Assembly: GCA_027346125.1 (NCBI GenBank)
Contig: DAIEST010000125.1
Location: forward strand, 1 to 6,660
Length of the DNA: 6,660 nt
Source: Leptospirillum sp.
GTDB taxonomy: Bacteria > Nitrospirota > Leptospirillia > Leptospirillales > Leptospirillaceae
Direction: 5' to 3'
Positions 5,700-6,660 of the stretch are shown here, in pieces. The translations under genes and the position numbers were made by a program. Below the pieces are notes generated by a model that was not told the DNA's origin, did no database searches, and worked only from the letters and a program-made list of their open reading frames with translations. Each line of letters begins with the position of its first letter. The stretch's first letter is position 1.

Positions 5700-6660
5700 T
5701 CAGAACAGGTAGAACCAGGACATCATCACCCGATTGTCGAGCGCTGAAAGACCTGTCGTATAAAGCGTGTCGTATTGCCCGAACTCGAGGCCTGCCCGAA
5801 CCGCAGGGGTAAAGTCGTGCCAGAGATCGACGAAGGCGAAGGTGTTGCGCGTCCATGCGGCCGTGTACTTGAAAAGGCCGTTCGCAGAACCTGCACCACC
5901 CGTATTTGCTACACCGACCGCATTGGCAATGCTTTGAAGATTGGTCGAGTTGTCCACCGCGATTCCCAGAGAAATGGACGTATGCGCATCGTCCGGGAAG
6001 TAGTACTGGAGGTTCATGTTGTAGGTCTGAACATCCAGAGGCACGAACGCGTTTCCGTTCATGAAGAATGTCCCGCCCGGATATGTTCCCGCCGCACCGG
6101 CAATACAAGAGTTATTCGCTGTTGCCGCTCCACATCCTCCCGTTCCAAAATTCAGGTTGGGGAACTGCCATGCATCACCGGAACCGTAGGAGTACTCTGC
6201 CGTCAAGGTCAGGTTGTTGCCTGGCTTACCGTCGTGAATGGGAATGATCGGCAACCAAAGGTCCAGCGCGTAGGCTGAGGTCCATTGATTGAATCCACCA
6301 CCGTTGCCGCTATAAGCATACGTGGTCTTCCCCGCATTGGTTGTTCCCACCGAGCTTGCCGTATACCCCTGAAAATTGGTCTGGATGTCCGAAAAACCGA
6401 TCGCCAACGGGAACTGTCCCTTCCCCGTATCACCGATCATCCCTTCACCTGTCCAGTTGGAATTGGCCCACTTGATCCCTTCGACAAACGTTGGAACCCC
6501 GGAGATAAAAGCCGGAGGCATCTGGACCGAAGCTGCGACCTCGACCTTGTTGCCTTCGTCCATATGAAAAACCTTGTACCACCGGGCTTGTGGGAACCGT
6601 CCATAGAGAGTTCCCGGCGCTGGAGCGATCTGCACCGAATTATAGATGTTGTATGGCTGC
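5700..6660 (-). CDS. Outer-membrane beta-barrel (porin-like) protein, C-terminal part
   Basis: The frame is open from the right edge to a TGA at 5700-5702, giving 320 visible residues. The first visible residues read QPYNIYNSVQIAPAPG; the GTG at 6635 is in frame but has coding sequence upstream of it, so the true start lies outside the window. The protein has alternating polar and aromatic strands (ALDLWLPIIPI, LTLTAEYSYG, TYNMNLQYYF, TFAFVDLWHDF, RAGLEFGQYDTLY) with Gly/Asn/Thr-rich loops. It ends in SWFYLF, with the terminal Phe expected of proteins inserted by the BAM complex. Two cysteines nine residues apart in GGCGAATANNSC could close a small external disulfide loop. I do not recognise a specific porin family. 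Its place beside pst genes suggests phosphate or anion passage, but the terminator downstream shows it is not in the same transcript, so this is only a guess. Confidence 0.8.
   Translation of the reverse strand, partial: QPYNIYNSVQIAPAPGTLYGRFPQARWYKVFHMDEGNKVEVAASVQMPPAFISGVPTFVEGIKWANSNWTGEGMIGDTGKGQFPLAIGFSDIQTNFQGYTASSVGTTNAGKTTYAYSGNGGGFNQWTSAYALDLWLPIIPIHDGKPGNNLTLTAEYSYGSGDAWQFPNLNFGTGGCGAATANNSCIAGAAGTYPGGTFFMNGNAFVPLDVQTYNMNLQYYFPDDAHTSISLGIAVDNSTNLQSIANAVGVANTGGAGSANGLFKYTAAWTRNTFAFVDLWHDFTPAVRAGLEFGQYDTLYTTGLSALDNRVMMSWFYLF

Noticed and set aside
4493..5812. Plus-strand open frame of 439 codons spanning four-Cys gene, phoB, the terminator and the porin-like gene end
   Set aside because: It crosses two genes, a terminator and an intergenic region. 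The translation is arginine/proline-rich without domain character, while the minus strand holds clear genes.

Overview
The window carries a high-affinity phosphate uptake (Pst/Pho) locus. Every supported gene lies on the minus strand, so gene order runs from high to low coordinates. From the right edge it reads: the C-terminal part of an outer-membrane beta-barrel (porin-like) protein, a rho-independent terminator, a PhoB-like OmpR-family response regulator, a small four-cysteine protein of unknown function, a Pho-box-like promoter, then pstS, pstC, pstA, pstB and the N-terminal half of phoU, which is cut by the left edge. The genes pstSCAB-phoU are in the classical E. coli order.

The organism is a Gram-negative bacterium: there is an outer-membrane barrel ending in Phe, and a periplasmic PstS with a signal peptide and no lipobox. 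GC content looks moderately high. Strong purine-rich Shine-Dalgarno sites (GGAGG type) precede many of the genes. The protein style made me think of acidophilic Nitrospirota such as Leptospirillum, but that is an impression only and the sequence does not prove it.

Working model: the response regulator at 4754-5527 is made together with the four-Cys protein. Under phosphate limitation the phosphorylated regulator would bind an 11-bp-periodic TTGTCA repeat array at 4420-4448, which begins five bases past the four-Cys stop codon, and switch on pstS and the genes after it. PstS binds phosphate in the periplasm, PstC/PstA form the channel, PstB powers it, and PhoU links transporter state to signalling. 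No PhoR-type kinase is visible. It is not next to phoB, where it is often found, so it lies outside the window or elsewhere.

Odd points: PstA lacks both charged residues of its RxxGET-type membrane motif, while PstC keeps them. A 20-codon reading frame with a textbook ribosome-binding site sits between pstA and pstB and ends in an ATGA overlap with an internal pstB ATG. An unexplained 11-bp-period direct repeat lies just upstream of phoB. The four-Cys protein is inserted between the regulator and its target operon. No mobile element, CRISPR array, tRNA or rRNA was seen. Every interval without a gene is under 300 bases.
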